Positions 38,325-49,329 of a stretch of 64,000 nt of DNA are shown here, piece after piece; position 1 is the first letter of the stretch, and each line of letters begins with the position of its first letter. Where the stretch lies: NCBI RefSeq assembly GCF_027409185.1, contig NC_084462.1, positions 160,629,490-160,693,489 on the forward strand, written 5' to 3'. A model generated the notes under the pieces. The model saw only the letters and a program-made list of their open reading frames with translations. It made no database searches and was not told where the DNA came from. The translations under genes and the position numbers were made by a program. The DNA is from Cynocephalus volans (taxonomy: Eukaryota > Chordata > Mammalia > Dermoptera > Cynocephalidae).

Positions 38325-38912
38325 CTAAACTAAATTTCATCTCTTGCTGAAATTCTTCTCCAGCCAACGCCGGACTTCTTGAAGGTTGTAGTGGAAGGGG
38401 CCCTTTCCTCCCAGGTAAGCTATTTTCTGTCTCTGCACAATGCACACACGTTCAAAGGCTACCCCATAAGCTACATTGGCATTATTGTCCATGCGGTCAG
38501 CCACAACTCGGCACTGGGACGGCAAGGAGAAACGCTCCAGAAGCTGGTGGGCTGCTGCACATCGATCTTCCTGGTTCCGGTGCTTCTTCACCTCAAAAGA
38601 AAAAGAAGAGTCCCCAGGCACCGCCCAACCATCTGCAGGATGGGCCTCGTCAATGTAGACCAGCAGGAAGTCAGCCACTGAAGAGAACTCCTCCACCAGC
38701 TTGCTGAAGGCTGGCAGCTGGCTAGTGAAAGGGGGTCAAGTGGCTGAGCCAAAGTTGACCACCAGTGGGCGATCAGGGCTGGCAAAGTCAAGAAGGTGGC
38801 ATTCCGTTCCATCAGGTGGCTTCTCCTGGGCACCGTTTCTGCTATCATCACCTCCTTCAGGGTTGGAGACACGTACCACAGCAGAATTGGGGGCATCCTC
38901 ACCCAATTTCAC
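38325..38912 (-). CDS. DIO2: DIO2 coding exon 2 (catalytic selenoprotein domain, residues 75 to C-terminus)
   Basis: This exon encodes the catalytic thioredoxin-fold domain. It follows a T-rich tract and CAG acceptor and opens with VKLGED. Residues 92-97 (PEGGDD) match the D2-specific loop linked to ubiquitin-dependent turnover. The active site is GSAT-Sec-PPF, with the in-frame UGA at 38736-38738 (residue 133). Conserved Glu163 and His165 lie in YIDEAHPADGW. The frame is open on both sides of the UGA and conserved to EKNFSKR. A second UGA at 38337-38339 is residue 266, which is also selenocysteine in human D2. Read through, it would add only Asn-Leu-Val before TAG at 38325-38327, giving 269 residues; as a stop it gives 265. 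Standard gene callers would break this ORF at residue 133. Confidence 0.95.
38337..38339 (-). other. DIO2: Second in-frame UGA (Sec266 or stop)
   Basis: The codons read AAG AGA TGA AAT TTA GTT TAG. The TGA is residue 266, matching the second selenocysteine position in human D2, which is not needed for activity. Here it is followed by only three sense codons, so both readings give nearly the same protein. Confidence 0.8.
38736..38738 (-). other. DIO2: Catalytic selenocysteine UGA codon (Sec133)
   Basis: An in-frame TGA sits between GSAT and PPFTSQ, inside sequence conserved on both sides. Counting 74 residues from exon 1 and 58 codons of exon 2 makes this residue 133, the known active-site selenocysteine of D2. 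Recoding depends on the SECIS near the end of the 3' UTR. Confidence 0.95.
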
Positions 38913-39469
38913 CTGATGGTTAAAAAAAAAAAAAAGAGGGAGAGAATACCACATGAAATACATTACCACTTCACTTCACTCTAAATAAATACAACTGGCT
39001 CTAACAGAATGTGGTATTTCCTTCAGAGTATGCAGTAAACATCTATTGATTTGAGTAAAGAGGCGTCATGGCAGGTAATGTAAAGGATGGCCCAAAAGAA
39101 AATGAAAGTCTTTTTCATTCAGTACTGTCACTGGAGATAATTATTTTCATCATTGAAAGCCCTGGAGTTAACTCTTTTTATAATTAAGTTGAGGCTGGTT
39201 TTCTTTACCATCCTTTCTTTGCTGTCAATGCTTAGCACACATTATATAACAAATGATTCATTGACTTCATTTTAAAAGTTAGAAGCAAATAGTCTACTTG
39301 AAGACAAATTATCAGGGTCTTGGGACAGAGTGCCTCTTTCTGAATTCTAAAATACTCGGGCAGGACATTTATTTTCTTGCATGATGCTAAGTCATTTAAA
39401 CTCCACCAATGGACAGTGATACTAACGGGCTCTATTCCCAGCAAGAGCTAGAAAACCTGGGGTCCACCA

Positions 39470-39612
39470 TTTATCCAAAGGGTTACTCCCACTTAACCTC
39501 GTCAGTGCTCCAGCTTTGCCATCTGTAAAATGGAGATAATAATACTTGTTTTTCTCATATGGTTATTGGAGGACAACACAAGGAAAAGAGCTCTTTGCAT
39601 ACTATAAATCAC
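39470..39612 (+). repeat. MIR SINE fragment (DIO2 intron)
   Basis: It carries the MIR core order: a CTTAACCTC-like stretch, then TGCCATCTGTAAAATGGAGATAATAATA and a terminal section before CACTGGG. Divergence fits an old mammalian-wide repeat. Confidence 0.7.
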
Positions 39613-41435
39613 TGGGTGAGTCTGTGTTGCCTATCCCATCACATGAAAAAGAATACCAGCTTTCGTGGGCAATTTTGTGTTTGAAAAAAAAAAAAAATGT
39701 CCTGAGAAGAGATTTGAGCTCTCCTCAGTACGGCAACCTTCCTGGAGATTTCTACTGCTACTACTTACATTGTGGTTCTTATAACTAGAACCTCACAATT
39801 TCCATTTAAAAAGACAGACAAACAGAAACATACAGTTATTCTAGAATTCTATTTTAAATTTCTCATTTTCCATGTGTTTTTATGTGTCTCTTTTTATCTA
39901 GAAAATTACAAACCATGTATTTCTCTACCTTACAACGTATTAACCAGATCCTCTGAATTATAAAATATTCATTCAGAAGAGGTGTAGATGAAAATTGTTG
40001 CACGTGCCCCTTTGTACATGGTTAAAATAGTTGAACACAGAAAGAAGGAAAGTTTTTGGCCTTCGGATCTGTAAATTGGTAATAAAAAGAAGGAAGCATA
40101 AAAGAGCCAATTACTTCAGTTTGAATTAACACAATTGTATCTTCCCATAGAATGGTTTAATCAAAGCCAATAACATTAGGGATGAGTTATGACAGTACAA
40201 TTGATTTTTATACACTCTCCTTAATATTACAAAACACTCCCAACTGGATCAACTTATTTCCCTCATATAAACGTAGCCACATATAGCACTGCTGTTAATT
40301 GAAGACACTTACAAGTGAATTGTTAAATATGTAACAATCCAAACTGATATAAAACATTCAAGGGGTTTTATTCTGAAGCTTCTATCTAATGTTAATGCAT
40401 TACTCATTTTAACTGTAGAGAAAGAACAAAAGATCTTTCCCTCCTTCTGAAAAGCTTTATCAGGGTAAGTTTAAAACAAGTACTATTAATTTTCTAAAGG
40501 AAATCTTACAGTAATAATCATCCCTCTTAGAAATGGAAGCTGTTGGTATGATACAAATAAATTTATAAATAAATTTGTTTTCAGTCACCACCAAGGAGAA
40601 AATTATTTTACTTGTATTAATTTTCTTGGTTAATTTACAAGTGACACCAGATGGAGAAATCTAATATGCTGCTGTTAACTGGATTATTTCATACAACTAC
40701 ACTAGTCTTTGAAGACCTAAAATATATTTCAAATTTAAGAATATTCACTATAAAGGTATTATAAACTTTTTAATCTATGGGTTCTTTCTGCAATTCTTTG
40801 TAGATCTAGGTGGGGGTAGCCTTCCTATTACCTTCTCTTTATATATTTCTCACTTAAAATAGGAATAATGATTCTAGGAGGGCTGCTTTTAACAATATTG
40901 TGAGTGCTGTGTTTCTCAATATATCGTGATAAGAAGACCTGGAGGCATTCAGATGAGTCTGTTGCAGCGGCTTCTTGTTAAGTAAGCAGCCCATACACGG
41001 GAGAAAAATAATCTCTGAACTACAGATTTGTAGGTTCTTGGTAGGCAAAAACATCCATCTGCATTCTGGAGTCATTTTTGAGACCTGTGAACAATTGTGT
41101 GGTCTTGATAAATGGGCCTCTAACCCCTTTACTCCCCAAAGCAGACCTGTGGATCCTTACACTACTCCTGATTATTCAAATAAATAACCTAATGTGATGC
41201 TTCAATCACAGGTCACTCTTGTCACATGCAGTTAATTTTCTTGGAAAGTGAAAGCACCTCTCCTTCTTAGAGACAATGTATAGTTCAGCCTCAGATTTCT
41301 TTCAAAAACACAGACTAGTTTGCCTTAGAAAATTTAAGATAAGTATAACACTGTCATTCTAAAATTAAAAATTAGGAAAGTTACCAAATACATAAGGCTC
41401 TTTGCGTGGGATTTTAGCATTTTTTTAGGCTGCAA

Positions 41436-41464
41436 TATGTGTGTGTGTGTGTGTGTGTGTGTGT
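41436..41464. repeat. (GT)n microsatellite in the DIO2 intron
   Basis: About 14 GT units without interruption, followed by T-rich sequence. Confidence 0.85.
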
Positions 41465-44400
41465 ATTTTTTTATTTTGTTGAATGAATTATCAAATGAAT
41501 GCTAGTTGTTATAATCCTAGGTCAGTGAAGAATTTTACACTTAATAATAACCTTAACCTGCAATGAACATGATCATATTTGGGTAGTGGATAAGCTCACT
41601 GAGGCAGATAAACTTAGAAATATGAATCCTGGAGCCCTGTCTTATAAAGTACTGTCGTAATCAACACCCAGTGCTGTTGATCTGCTCTTGATTATCTCAG
41701 CTGGTCAGTGCACAAAATGAATATGGCCAATTCTCTTTATTTTGTTGAGCAGTCATGGGACCCTACTGCAGATGAGAATGTTATAAACAGATATCTTTAT
41801 TCACAAGGGTGACCAGGTAAGAGAAAATGCATAGGTAAGATCAATGCTTTCAATAAAACTAAGAAGGAAAAACACACACCCACAATTCGTAAGACCAAAT
41901 GCAAGTAGACCAGTAGTCTACTTTTATAAGCTTTATATACTAATCATAAAATTTGTCCATCTTTGCTAAAATCTGATGGAAGACAACTTAGCTAAAATTA
42001 ATTTTTTTTTAAAAAGTTAGAAATTGTAGAAATAAAAGTTTCCTTTAAACAAACAAAAAAACACATTCAAAAGGATATTACTGTTTATTCTCATCTCCCC
42101 ATTTCATCACCATGAAAACTAAATTCCTATTAGACCAGAGTTTCAAATGGAGAATTTCCTGGTTTGCTGGGCCATGCACCCTGCTGAGATGGAATGGGAG
42201 AATCATCACTGTCTTCAATGATGGAAGATTCTTTGCTTTCCCCAGGAGCAAAGCATTCCTTGACACAGAGCCAAAATGATGAAGAAAATAAAGTTAGTCC
42301 CATAATAACATCTAGGCTGCAGGAAAGAAGCTCAACAATAAACAAGTTATCCCCTGGTACTCCCAAACTTTGTTTTAATTTCCCACAGTGGCACAGAAAG
42401 TCTCCTGGCCACAAGTTACCTATCATCTTAATTTCTCCTTCTTAGAGGGTTTGTGTTTGGTTTTTGTCCTTAATGAGACATATTTGCCAAAGAGGCATTC
42501 AAAAGGCATTTTTTTACTCTTGCGGAAGAGTAATTAGGTCGGTACCTCTTTCCCTGCCAGCATTAGCCGCTCTAAAGAGAACCCTGCCCAGTATTTAATG
42601 CCCAAACACAAGAAGCATCATTTCCACTAATTGGTCTTGAAGTTCCGATGTTCCCAAAGGGTCCCTTTATTTTGCAAGGATTAGAAAGGACATACGTAAA
42701 ATGTGACCTCGTCATCGCTGACTTTTATCTCTCATCTGCACTATTACAGTTGTCCTTTCTCATGTTTTTGCAATCAATATCAACATAACACCAACAAAGG
42801 AGGTAAATAAAGGATTTGCATTTTTCCAACAGGGAACATCTCTGTGCCCAGTTCAAATGCAACAGACATATTTATAAACATGAACATGAGTAAAATATAT
42901 AGCATATATAAAAATATGATTCCCCTGTTGATGGAATTCCTTTTACTTACAGTGTTCAGTTCATGGGAGAGAGGATAATGCTGCATTAGTGTGTGGACTG
43001 TGAAATGCAGAGCGAGGGGAAAAAAGATCCATTCATCAAGTAGAAGCTGGAAATAGAGCATATACTACTAACCTTGTTTTGGGGGTTTTTTGTTTGTTTG
43101 TTTTTTTCTTTTCCACAGCCTTAGAAAGTCTTCCAGACAAAATGTCACCTAATCTCTTGATAGAAAGTAAAGCAAATGCTAAAAAATAGGGATGGGTATA
43201 TGGCAGAAGAATTTTTACACATACTTCTTTCTCTCCAAAACCCTGGAAATGGCTCTACTATCAGGAAGTTTCAAATTCTTTGACACAATGACCAGGCTAC
43301 ATCAACGTCCTTAGAAACATGGCCAAACAATCATTAAACAGAGATTTAACCATTTATATTCAGATTGGCCAAATAAATCAGAGTTGAAGAATAGGCTACC
43401 TACTCCTTCCTCTGAACTCAGTTTCCTTTTGACTATTCTCTTTTTGATTTGTACCTTGAAAAAGTAGCTTGAAGCCCTATCACTTCCCAATGTCTTATCC
43501 AAGTGAGAGACAAGCTCTGGCTGTGGCCTTCTTTGTGTTCTTTTGGGACTGTTCCTCTCTTAAAAGAGCCATTTTCCATTGTAGAAACCAGTATCAAAAG
43601 GCTTGAGGTGAATGAAGAGGAGGAGAAGAATGTTAAAGAGACCCTTTCAAAACCAAAATTATATGTCCAAATGAATATGTTGTCTGTGGCACTGCAATAG
43701 TAACTGTGCAGAAGCTAAACTGCTCGTCAGCATCTATACTGTGTGTTTATTTTTACACTTCATTTAGGTAAGAGCCAGGCTCCCAGACAGGGCAGTTTGC
43801 TTATTGGTTGCATTTTCTGAGTCTTTGAGCAGCAGCACAAGGATACAGTGTTCAGATACAATGACAGTGACTAAAGAAACTTAAATAACAAATATCTGTT
43901 ATTCACCTAAGAATCGCCCGCAAGGCTCTATAGGCTTTATTTTCAATCCAAATTGTACACGGAACCCCTCTCTTACCAAGCCCACATTATCTTCAAAAGC
44001 TTCTCTAAAAAGTTAATTTTAAATCCCTTTCAATATTTTAATGAAGAAGTTTTTTATTTTATTTATTTTATTTCTGTGTTGTCTCTTATGGGGGCAAAAC
44101 ACAGAGTTAATACTTTTACTCTAGTTTCTCTAAGTATCTTCCCAAGTATCTGACACTCAATGACAAGGAGAATTAAAAATAACAAATGGCATGTCTAATT
44201 GTATCACATGTGCACACACCCCTCATCTGGAAAACTTTGCTTCTGGGGGTGGTAGCCTCTGAATACTGCAAGTCAGCCTTATGCAACATTGTGATGCATC
44301 TGAAACAGAACCTCTTCCAGTGTCTCTAGAAATGGCTATACCTAAAAACAGTGGCACAGATGACAGCAGCATCCAGGGAAGTGATTCAACCTGTGTGAGA

Positions 44401-46877
44401 GGTTCTGAGTGACCCTCAAATATCACCACGGTGACCACCACCCTTGCCATACTTGAAAATAGAAAGAGACCAGAATTCAGTTCAAGCTGTGTTTGTAGTG
44501 TTTGCCTTCACGATGCAACCAGTCCAGTCTTGTCTTTGGGTATATGGGTCCTGGGGTTGCTTCTGCTCATAGTAGCTAGTACATAAATCATTAAACGCAA
44601 ACATAATAACATCAGTTACGACCTAGTCACTAATCTAATCAGGAGGCACAGACAAAGAAATGTGGAAGAGGAATACACAAACCACATGCAAAGAGAAAAA
44701 ACAAATCACCCTCCCTAATTTCCCGGAACATGAATAGCAAAATATTGCAACAGAATGGAGCACTATACATTAGTGAAAAAATAAATAAATAATAAGGTTT
44801 ATTAAAGAGGCATTTGTTTACTTTTCCAGTTTATCTCAACAAGCTGGTTAATGGGAGAAACAACTTCACTTAATATCTGTGGGTAACATCATAGGCCCTG
44901 TCATTTATGCGAGAGATGACTTTTATATGAAAAATATGCACATAAGTAAAATTCTCCCAAAAAGTGATTTTTTTCTTTTTTAGGCAAAAGTCAATTGTCT
45001 TTCAAAAAAGTAAGAGTTTAACTGAGACCAAACCGCTGACATTTCCATGTTATCTGCTAAGACATACAAATACAGGTGCAGGTGAGGGACCTTCCTAATT
45101 CATTTGTCCAACATACTTACATATTCCTCCATACTCCTCCAAATTTCATACTCCCAAAATAAAACATAAAAAGTTCACATTCAATGCATACATTTGTGAA
45201 AATGAAATGACCATTTCAATATCTCCTTGCCCACATACACACTTTCCCATACACACTATGGGAATCTCATCTCCCAGTTGCCACACCTACATGAGTTTTT
45301 ACTATTAGAACTTTGAGAATTGATTCCTATTTTCATAAAGTAATTTCCACTTACTAATAAGAGCTCTTGATAGTCACATGTCTTCAGGACAATAAATGCA
45401 AACCTTCTGCAGGTTATTTTCAGTAACAAAGAAATGTACTGTAGTAAAACTTCCCTAGCTCACAGTAGATATTTTCTCCTTGAATGCCTGATTTTCAGTG
45501 GAACAACTCTGCCCTGGATTCTTTGTGACTACAAGTTACTTCTTTTCTTTTCCTGGAGCACAGCTCTATTTTTCAGTGTTTATGGAGGATTCATTCCCTT
45601 CCCCCTCTATTATTCTGACTTTTCAGCCTCAGTTGCTGCGGTGCTGCCTGCTTGTAGTGTACCACTTCACTAAACACCTGGCATCTGTGTTCCTTTCAAA
45701 CTCCTTTCCCTGGCATCTTGGGCAAGATCCCCCAATACTGTTAGGGAAAACCAAGATTGTCTGCTTTGATAGCAACTGTTGCCAAAGAGTTCATTCTCCC
45801 AAAATCCAGGGGAGGGGAGGTGTCTTCGGGAGCCATAGGACATAAGGGGTGGGGGCACATTGGCAAAGCACCAGGGCCAAACAGTTTCTTTTTGCCCCTT
45901 AAGATCTTAGTTGAAAATGCTCCAGCAACATGTCCAAGCAGCAAAAAGGCTAGGAGGTCAGCATTTTTCACTTAGAAAAAAAGACCATCAACTCTGGTTT
46001 TGAGAAAGCAGCTCCCGAGACACAATTTCTGCAGGTTGGAGAGGCCACTGCTCCAGTGCTCATGACACGTGTTATAACAGCTTTGGTCATGAACCATAGA
46101 CCTATCAGCTCTTTCTAAGACAACTTATTTTACTTTTCAGAAACAAAGTAAATGATATTTCCCTTCCAAAGTCTGGATTTCTGACAGCCTGTTCTCAGAT
46201 CTTTCTTTTGTAAATTGATATATCTAGTAACTCGGAACTCAGTGCCTGATAACCATTCCAAAGGGTTCCAATCTGAATCAATGTAGGGGAGGCTGTGAAC
46301 CGACTTGCTTTCATCAACTCCTACCTCTACCAGAAACTATGAGGCTATGATGCCCAGTCACACTTGCTGTGACCTTTTCCTTAAGCCTTATCAACTCTCT
46401 GAGAGTGAGTGACATTTTCTCTTTTCCTGTTTTTCAGTGCCCACTCGCTTGAACTGTCTTTCCTAGTGCACCTCACATAGCCTCCCATCAAGCAAAACAT
46501 CAAAATTCCAGTTTATGACAAGAGCAGAATAAACACAGCAGTCCCCCCTCCTCCAACATTTTCTGACTTTTCCCGAAGTTATTCTACGGGCAGAAACACC
46601 CTCTTTTCCAGCATCACGGCAAGATATGAATAACCCTCATTAGACAGACTTCTCATTAGCTTACACAGAGTCACGACGGCTGCGTACCTGTCACCACCAA
46701 ATCTACCCTGTGCGACAGGTGTCAGAAGTCAATGCAGAGGCTCACTTGAGCATCCCCTCTAGGCACACCCCCAGACAGGGCTGCACAGCTGCCACCCAAC
46801 GCTCCAGTCCCCAGCGCTGGAGCCCTTGCCCCCTCCCCTCCCCCCGGCCTAAGGAGAAGCCCTGTGGCGCGGCTCAC

Positions 46878-47099
46878 CTGTTTGTAGGCATCCAGGAGGA
46901 AGCTCTTCCAGACGCAGCGCAGTCCCTCTGAGGTCAGCATGCGCCTCCACTCCCCGCGAGTGGACTTGGAGCGGCTCAGCAGGAGCACCACGTGCTTGAG
47001 CAGAATGACCGAGTCATAGAGCGCCAGGAAGAGGCAGTTGGAGAAAAAAACTGGCAGAATTTGCAGTGTGATCAGCAAGTCTACGCTGAGGATACCCAT
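46878..47099 (-). CDS. DIO2: DIO2 coding exon 1 (type II iodothyronine deiodinase, N-terminus, residues 1-74)
   Basis: This exon encodes the N-terminal 74 residues, starting MGILSVDLLITLQILPVFFS and ending LLDAYKQ. Residues of roughly 10-40 are strongly hydrophobic and form the single membrane anchor that holds deiodinases in the membrane (ER for D2). A basic stretch follows (SRSKSTRGEWRR). The ATG is at 47097-47099. The exon is exactly 222 nt, so the intron is phase 0, and its 3' edge reads CAG|GTGAGC, a strong donor. Identity rests on near-complete similarity to mammalian D2 over the whole exon. No frameshift or stop is seen. A longer open frame continues into the intron, but it loses similarity exactly at the donor. 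Confidence 0.95.
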
Positions 47100-47159
47100 C
47101 TTCTCTGCCTCCCGAGTCTCAGTGCCCTTGTGCGCGCTGGTTCCCCTTCGCCCTCTTAT

Positions 47160-47344
47160 TTAAAAGGGGGGTGGTGATAGAGGAGGTGGGGGAGGTAAGG
47201 GGGAAAGGTCGGGGGGTGGGGGGGAGAAGGAGAAAAACGAAATTAAAAGGAAGCCCAAGTTGTCTCCTCTCTCAAAGCAGCAGAAACAGCTAGACCAAGT
47301 CCAGTCTCTCCAGCCCAGCAGTTGGAGCGTGCCCATCCATTCAT
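47160..47344 (-). promoter_or_regulatory. Three overlapping upstream ORFs in the DIO2 leader
   Basis: Three ATGs lie within 11 bases on the minus strand (first bases at 47344, 47340 and 47336), one in each reading frame. Their ORFs end at 47243 (33 codons plus TAA), 47290 (16 codons plus TAG) and 47160 (58 codons plus stop). All stop before the main ATG. Short upstream ORFs in D2 mRNA are known to lower translation; the same role is inferred here. The encoded peptides show no recognisable domain. Confidence 0.65.
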
Positions 47345-47361
47345 TCAATTCGGAGCTGCTG

Positions 47362-47384
47362 CTTTTTTTTTTTTTTTTTTTTTT
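47362..47384. repeat. Poly(T) tract (A tract in the DIO2 leader)
   Basis: A run of more than 20 T on the plus strand lies inside the inferred 5' UTR. No SINE body is attached on either side. Confidence 0.8.
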
Positions 47385-47621
47385 CAGGATTTAGATGTTT
47401 TTTTGAAAAAAAAAGAAAGAGAAACTGGCGCACCCGTCCCTAATCCAGTTACCCCTGTCAGAGTCCGTAAAAGACAAGCAGTTGTACTTTCATTTCCCAG
47501 CACCTACGAGACTGTGGCAGAGACTGAAAATGTTTCTTTAGTTTTTCATTGTCTCTATGTTCTTTAAACGTAGCCTGTTTCTTTCTTGAATTGCCAGAGT
47601 TTTAAAAACGTGCTTTATGGG

Positions 47622-47647
47622 TCTTTTTTTTTTTTTTTTTTTTTTTT
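47622..47647. repeat. Second poly(T) tract in the DIO2 leader
   Basis: A second run of about 25 T on the plus strand, also without a recognisable SINE body. A third, shorter T run lies upstream of the promoter near 47960-47977. Confidence 0.8.
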
Positions 47648-47824
47648 CTTTACTCCGTTTTACACACACTTTCTGTGCTGCTCCTTGTCCCAGCCTGCCT
47701 CACTCTCACCCTTCTGCAGGAGCGACTGGCTCCCCTCTTGCTGCCTTCCCTCTAGCTTCGCCTTCCTCCTATCTGTCTGTGGTGCAAAGTGCCTCTTCTG
47801 CAGCCCAGTGAGTCTCCCTGAAGC

Positions 47825-47832
47825 CTTTTATA
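47825..47832 (-). promoter_or_regulatory. TATA box of DIO2
   Basis: The minus strand reads GTATAAAAGG, a strong TATA box about 725 bases upstream of the start codon. Transcription should begin about 25-30 bases downstream, near 47795-47800, which fits the known DIO2 leader length. Confidence 0.82.
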
Positions 47833-47889
47833 CATTCCCCGGCTAATTGCTGCAATAGAGAAATGAAAGCCTAATCTTGGTAAAGATCT

Positions 47890-47897
47890 TGACGTCA
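47890..47897 (-). promoter_or_regulatory. Cyclic-AMP response element (TGACGTCA) of DIO2
   Basis: A perfect palindromic TGACGTCA lies about 60 bp upstream of the TATA box. A CRE in this position is a known feature of the DIO2 promoter and mediates cAMP/beta-adrenergic induction. Context and spacing make chance unlikely. Confidence 0.85.
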
Positions 47898-47999
47898 TTG
47901 AGAAAGAGGGCTTTACTTTGGCCAGGATTGCAGTGAATAGAAAAGCAAAACTCGACAACTTTTTTTTTTTTTTTTTAGAAGGGGTGGGGGAGAGGCAGT

Positions 48000-49200
48000 G
48001 AAATTTCGCTTTGTGATTTAAAGAGAGAGAGAGAAAATTAATACCTTTGACAGCTTTCAGGAAATGCTTCCAAACTTTGGGAAAAGTAATTTAATATAAT
48101 GTGTAGATTGATATGGTAACACTCTCTCCTTTGATTATCATTATTATTAATTTATGAGAGGTTTGGGAAAGAAAGGATCCTGGAAGGCAGGTAGAAAAGA
48201 GGGTGAGTAATCACAGGTGGTCGTGGCTCTATTACTTGGAAGATGTGAATATTTATACCTTTATACCATGACTCTGTCTCTTCATCAGATTTGTGACCTA
48301 GGTCCTTTAAATATTTTGGAGTCATGATCTTATTTAAGAAAATGAAAAATGAGTTGTGAGGTGGAAAACTTTTAAACGATTGGACTACTATCACAGCATT
48401 TCTCTAAAGCTTCTTGAAGAAACCTAATACAAGTCTTCAGTTTTACCAAAGCTTCCAATGCATTAAACAACAACAAAAAATCCTCCAGATATGGGAGCCA
48501 GGTAACCAGATCGTCTTTGAGCTCCATTTTGCCTCTATGCAAATAAAACTAAAACATTCAGTTAAATGGCATTAAGATGTCATAAGGCTGAGAAATAAAT
48601 GATTTATAAGAGAACTCTCTAAATTCAGGATTTCCCTTGCTTCTGTTAGCATAACCACTAAGAGACCTGACACTTCAGGGAATCTTCCTTTTTGCTTGAA
48701 AAAAATTTAATTAAATTTATAGGTGGTTAGAAGCAGACTTTGAATTGGCTTAAGGTCCACATTGACTATTGCTCAATGGCTTGCCTCTCCTAGGTATTTC
48801 AGAAGACAGTGCTTTGGCAGAATGACATGACCCCCACCTCATTCTAGTTTTTCTTCCTCTTTTACTTAACAGATCACCTCTAGGAATTATGTTTTCTTGG
48901 AAGAAGGAGTTGCAGGTCAGACACTGGGGCGGGGTATAGAATTTTAATTGAAAATTAATTGGCTCCAAGTTTTCTACATACACAGAGCTCTCATTAAGCA
49001 TGAGCTAAGCAGTGGGTGCAAACCTGTGGTCAGTACTGTATTTTGTCCCTGTGGCTAAAACCTGCAAGATCACAGAAGTAATTTAAAAGCCCAGAACAGG
49101 GGTCATTAATTGGTGGATCCATGGGCTAAATTCTTCATACAGATGCATTTTGTTTGGTTGGCAGGATGCTTTTTCCCTTTTTATAAAAATAATTACAGGA
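48000..49200. other. DIO2 upstream region, unassigned
   Basis: Sequence upstream of the promoter. It contains a short (GA)n run near 48022 and no recognised gene or repeat. Distal regulatory elements may be present but cannot be named from sequence alone. Confidence 0.45.
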
Positions 49201-49224
49201 GAATGCGTTTAGGTTTTGTGAGAC

Positions 49225-49325
49225 CAGAGATCTTTGTCTGCTGTGTTCACTGCTGTCTCCCCAGCACTTACAACCATGCTTGGCACATAGTAAGCTCAGT
49301 GAGTATATTCTGAATGAATGAATGG
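49225..49325 (+). repeat. L2 LINE 3' end
   Basis: It reads GTTCACTGCTGTCTCCCCAGCACTTACAACCATGCTTGGCACATAGTAAG and ends in GAATGAATGAATG, the L2 terminus. Confidence 0.78.
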
Positions 49326-49329
49326 ACAG

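Larger units (their letters stand above)
38913..46877 (-). other. DIO2 intron (about 8.0 kb, phase 0)
   Basis: The donor GTGAGC lies at 46872-46877. The acceptor is a T-rich run followed by AACCATCAG, ending at 38913. The length of about 7965 bp is close to the roughly 7.4 kb reported for human DIO2. Inside I recognise one MIR near 39.47-39.61 kb and a GT repeat at about 41.4 kb. The rest is unrecognised single-copy sequence with no young SINE or L1. Alternative exons reported for human DIO2 could lie here, but I could not identify one. Confidence 0.9.
33105..47800 (-). other. DIO2: DIO2 gene (two coding exons), whole transcription unit
   Basis: The span runs from the inferred start site, about 25-30 bp below a TATA box, to just past the last AATAAA. 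The gene makes type II iodothyronine deiodinase, an ER-membrane selenoenzyme that removes the outer-ring 5' iodine from T4 to give active T3. Two coding exons join in frame at codon 74/75 with consensus GT/AG sites. The summed frame gives selenocysteine at residues 133 and 266, as in the known mammalian enzyme. Promoter, upstream ORFs, exons, UGA codons, SECIS and poly(A) signal are all on the minus strand in the expected order. Transcript ends are inferred from motifs, not from RNA data. Confidence 0.93.
47100..47800 (-). other. DIO2: DIO2 5' UTR (about 0.7 kb)
   Basis: It lies between the ATG and the inferred start site below the TATA box. The length fits the roughly 0.7 kb leader known for human DIO2. 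It includes a pyrimidine/purine-skewed G-rich block on the plus strand (about 47160-47230), two long T tracts on the plus strand (A tracts in the mRNA) and at least three upstream ORFs. Whether part of it is spliced out cannot be told from sequence. Confidence 0.75.

Noticed and set aside
38379-38681. Plus-strand open frames across DIO2 exon 2
   Set aside because: Antisense shadows of the conserved minus-strand coding frame.
46722-46877. Extension of the exon 1 frame by about 51 codons beyond residue 74
   Set aside because: Similarity to D2 stops exactly at a consensus GTGAGC donor and resumes in frame at exon 2, so the extension is intronic.
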